Source of the DNA: Bacteroidales bacterium
GTDB taxonomy: Bacteria; Bacteroidota; Bacteroidia; Bacteroidales; GCA-2748055
DNA length: 31,064 nucleotides
Assembly (NCBI GenBank): GCA_023135025.1
Contig: JAGLTY010000002.1
Coordinates: 1 to 31,064, forward strand
Direction of reading: 5' to 3'
Of the stretch, positions 30,330 through 31,064 are shown piece after piece (position 1 is the stretch's first letter; each line of letters begins with the position of its first letter). The position numbers and the translations under genes were made by a program. The notes beneath the pieces are model-generated. The model made no database searches. It was given only the letters and a program-made list of their open reading frames with translations, and was not told the DNA's origin.

Positions 30330-31064
30330 TCAGGATACCAACAGGTAGTCTTTCCCCTCCACATATCCCCGCTGCTCCAGGAACGCCTGGATCTTCTCCC
30401 GATTGTCCATCTGCCTGATATAGGTCAGGATAAACAGAGAACCTGCATCCGGAAGATCATCATAGTAAGTAACCTCCTTCTCTATCTGTCTCCCCTTCCG
30501 GGTATCGATATAGGTAGTGATCACGATACCGTGCTGCTCCAGAATCCTTGCCCTCCTGCGGGAAATTCTGCTGGCCCCCCAGACCCAAACTGCAGGATGA
30601 TAGGGATTGTACTCTGAAAGCCATTTGGCCAGGTAGTGACTTTTAATCTCATAAAAGGCCTTATCGCTGTAGATGGGGTGTGTCCGGGTCAATCTCCCAT
30701 GCGAATCGTGCCAGTCCAGCACCACTTCCGGTACCTTCGCTATCTTTACCCCCCGATCGAGCCATCTCAGCCACATCTCGTAATCCTCGGGAAAATCGCC
30801 CGACAGGTAGAGTCCGAATTGCTCCATGGTCTCTCTTCTCCACATGGCCGTCGGGTTCACAATAGGGGCCTCAATGAAACGTCTGTTAAAAATCTCCTCG
30901 TATGTAATTACTGAATTGCTCCACTCCACAAACCGTCTGAATCCCCCGGTGGTTTCCGGATCTCCCACATGATTCACCAACCCGGCCACGGCACCGAAAT
31001 CCGGATGGCCATCCAGGAATTCACTTTGCAGCCTGAGCCTTCCCGGCAGGGCCACATCATCGGC
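30330..31064 (-). CDS. GT2 family glycosyltransferase, 3' part (partial at window edge)
   Basis: The frame is open to the window edge, so the start lies beyond it; 244 codons plus stop are visible. The first residues ADDVALPGRL contain the DXD-type metal site of GT2 enzymes. They are followed by FIEAPIVNPTAMWRRETMEQFG and FPEDYEMWLRWLDRG, which carries the ED catalytic-base region. The last about 90 residues (AVWVWGASRISRRRARILEQHG to GYVEGKDYLLV) form an extra small domain with a GASR-like turn that looks like a nucleotide-binding module, as in some two-part capsule or LPS transferases. Acceptor and sugar are unknown. A TIM-barrel isomerase gene follows 60 bp downstream on the same strand. 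Confidence 0.85.
   Translation of the reverse strand, partial: ADDVALPGRLRLQSEFLDGHPDFGAVAGLVNHVGDPETTGGFRRFVEWSNSVITYEEIFNRRFIEAPIVNPTAMWRRETMEQFGLYLSGDFPEDYEMWLRWLDRGVKIAKVPEVVLDWHDSHGRLTRTHPIYSDKAFYEIKSHYLAKWLSEYNPYHPAVWVWGASRISRRRARILEQHGIVITTYIDTRKGRQIEKEVTYYDDLPDAGSLFILTYIRQMDNREKIQAFLEQRGYVEGKDYLLVS

Noticed and set aside
1..31064. CRISPR arrays, insertion sequences, phage or integrase genes
   Set aside because: No regularly spaced repeats and no transposase, integrase or phage-structure motifs were seen on either strand.

Overview
The window looks like chromosome of a Bacteroidota bacterium, probably of the Bacteroidales/Marinilabiliales type. Supporting signs are promoter-like TAnnTTTG boxes (TAAATTTG before the tRNA, TATATTTG before the MarR-GNAT gene), a tRNA without encoded CCA, a CarboxypepD_reg-like surface protein, DUF1080, Tat-exported Gfo/Idh/MocA and TIM-barrel enzymes, NagX and an ECF sigma factor. 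This placement is inferred from gene families and promoter style, not from a phylogenetic marker.

Layout. 1-3.7 kb: tail of an ABC-2 permease, an isoprenylcysteine-methyltransferase-like membrane protein, an exported O-methyltransferase, a secreted M1 metallopeptidase and a small CPxC protein. 3.8-8.8 kb: a molybdenum hydroxylase operon (membrane protein, XdhC, MocA-like cytidylyltransferase, 2Fe-2S subunit, Tat-exported Mo subunit) with no FAD subunit. 8.8-12 kb (minus strand): DUF1080 lipoprotein, class V aminotransferase, ECF sigma factor and a membrane protein. 12.0-12.4 kb: tRNA-Arg(CCU) with its promoter and terminator, then a structured non-coding stretch ending in a duplicated tRNA 3' end with a second terminator. 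12.4-16.8 kb: a CarboxypepD_reg-like protein, then a visibly AT-richer segment holding a GT2-GT4 fusion, a MarR-GNAT fusion and a decayed ATP-grasp gene; a 41-bp promoter/operator sequence occurs on both sides of the glycosyltransferase. 16.8-22.8 kb: ArsC, aldo/keto reductase and GH20 hexosaminidase on the minus strand, divergent from NagX and a TauE/SafE transporter across a symmetric inverted repeat. 22.7-26.1 kb (minus strand): a tightly coupled methyltransferase, six-TM hybrid histidine kinase and single-domain response regulator. 26.3-31 kb: a tetraheme NapC/NrfH-like cytochrome fused to a SUMF1-like domain, a Tat-exported Gfo/Idh/MocA oxidoreductase, a strong bidirectional terminator, a Tat-exported TIM-barrel isomerase and a truncated GT2.

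The best candidate for an undescribed system is the minus-strand operon at 22748-26071. Its methyltransferase has the N-terminal motif block of proteins annotated as 3-hydroxypalmitate methyl ester (PhcB-type) synthases, and it is followed with one to four bases of spacing or overlap by a six-TM CqsS/LqsS/PhcS-like hybrid kinase and a receiver protein. That is the order of a signal synthase, its membrane receptor and its relay, so it may be a quorum-sensing module in Bacteroidota. Second in interest is the quinol-type cytochrome fused to a SUMF1 domain without the FGE catalytic cysteines, next to a periplasmic sugar dehydrogenase-like gene. Third is the duplicated MarR-type operator around the glycosyltransferase.
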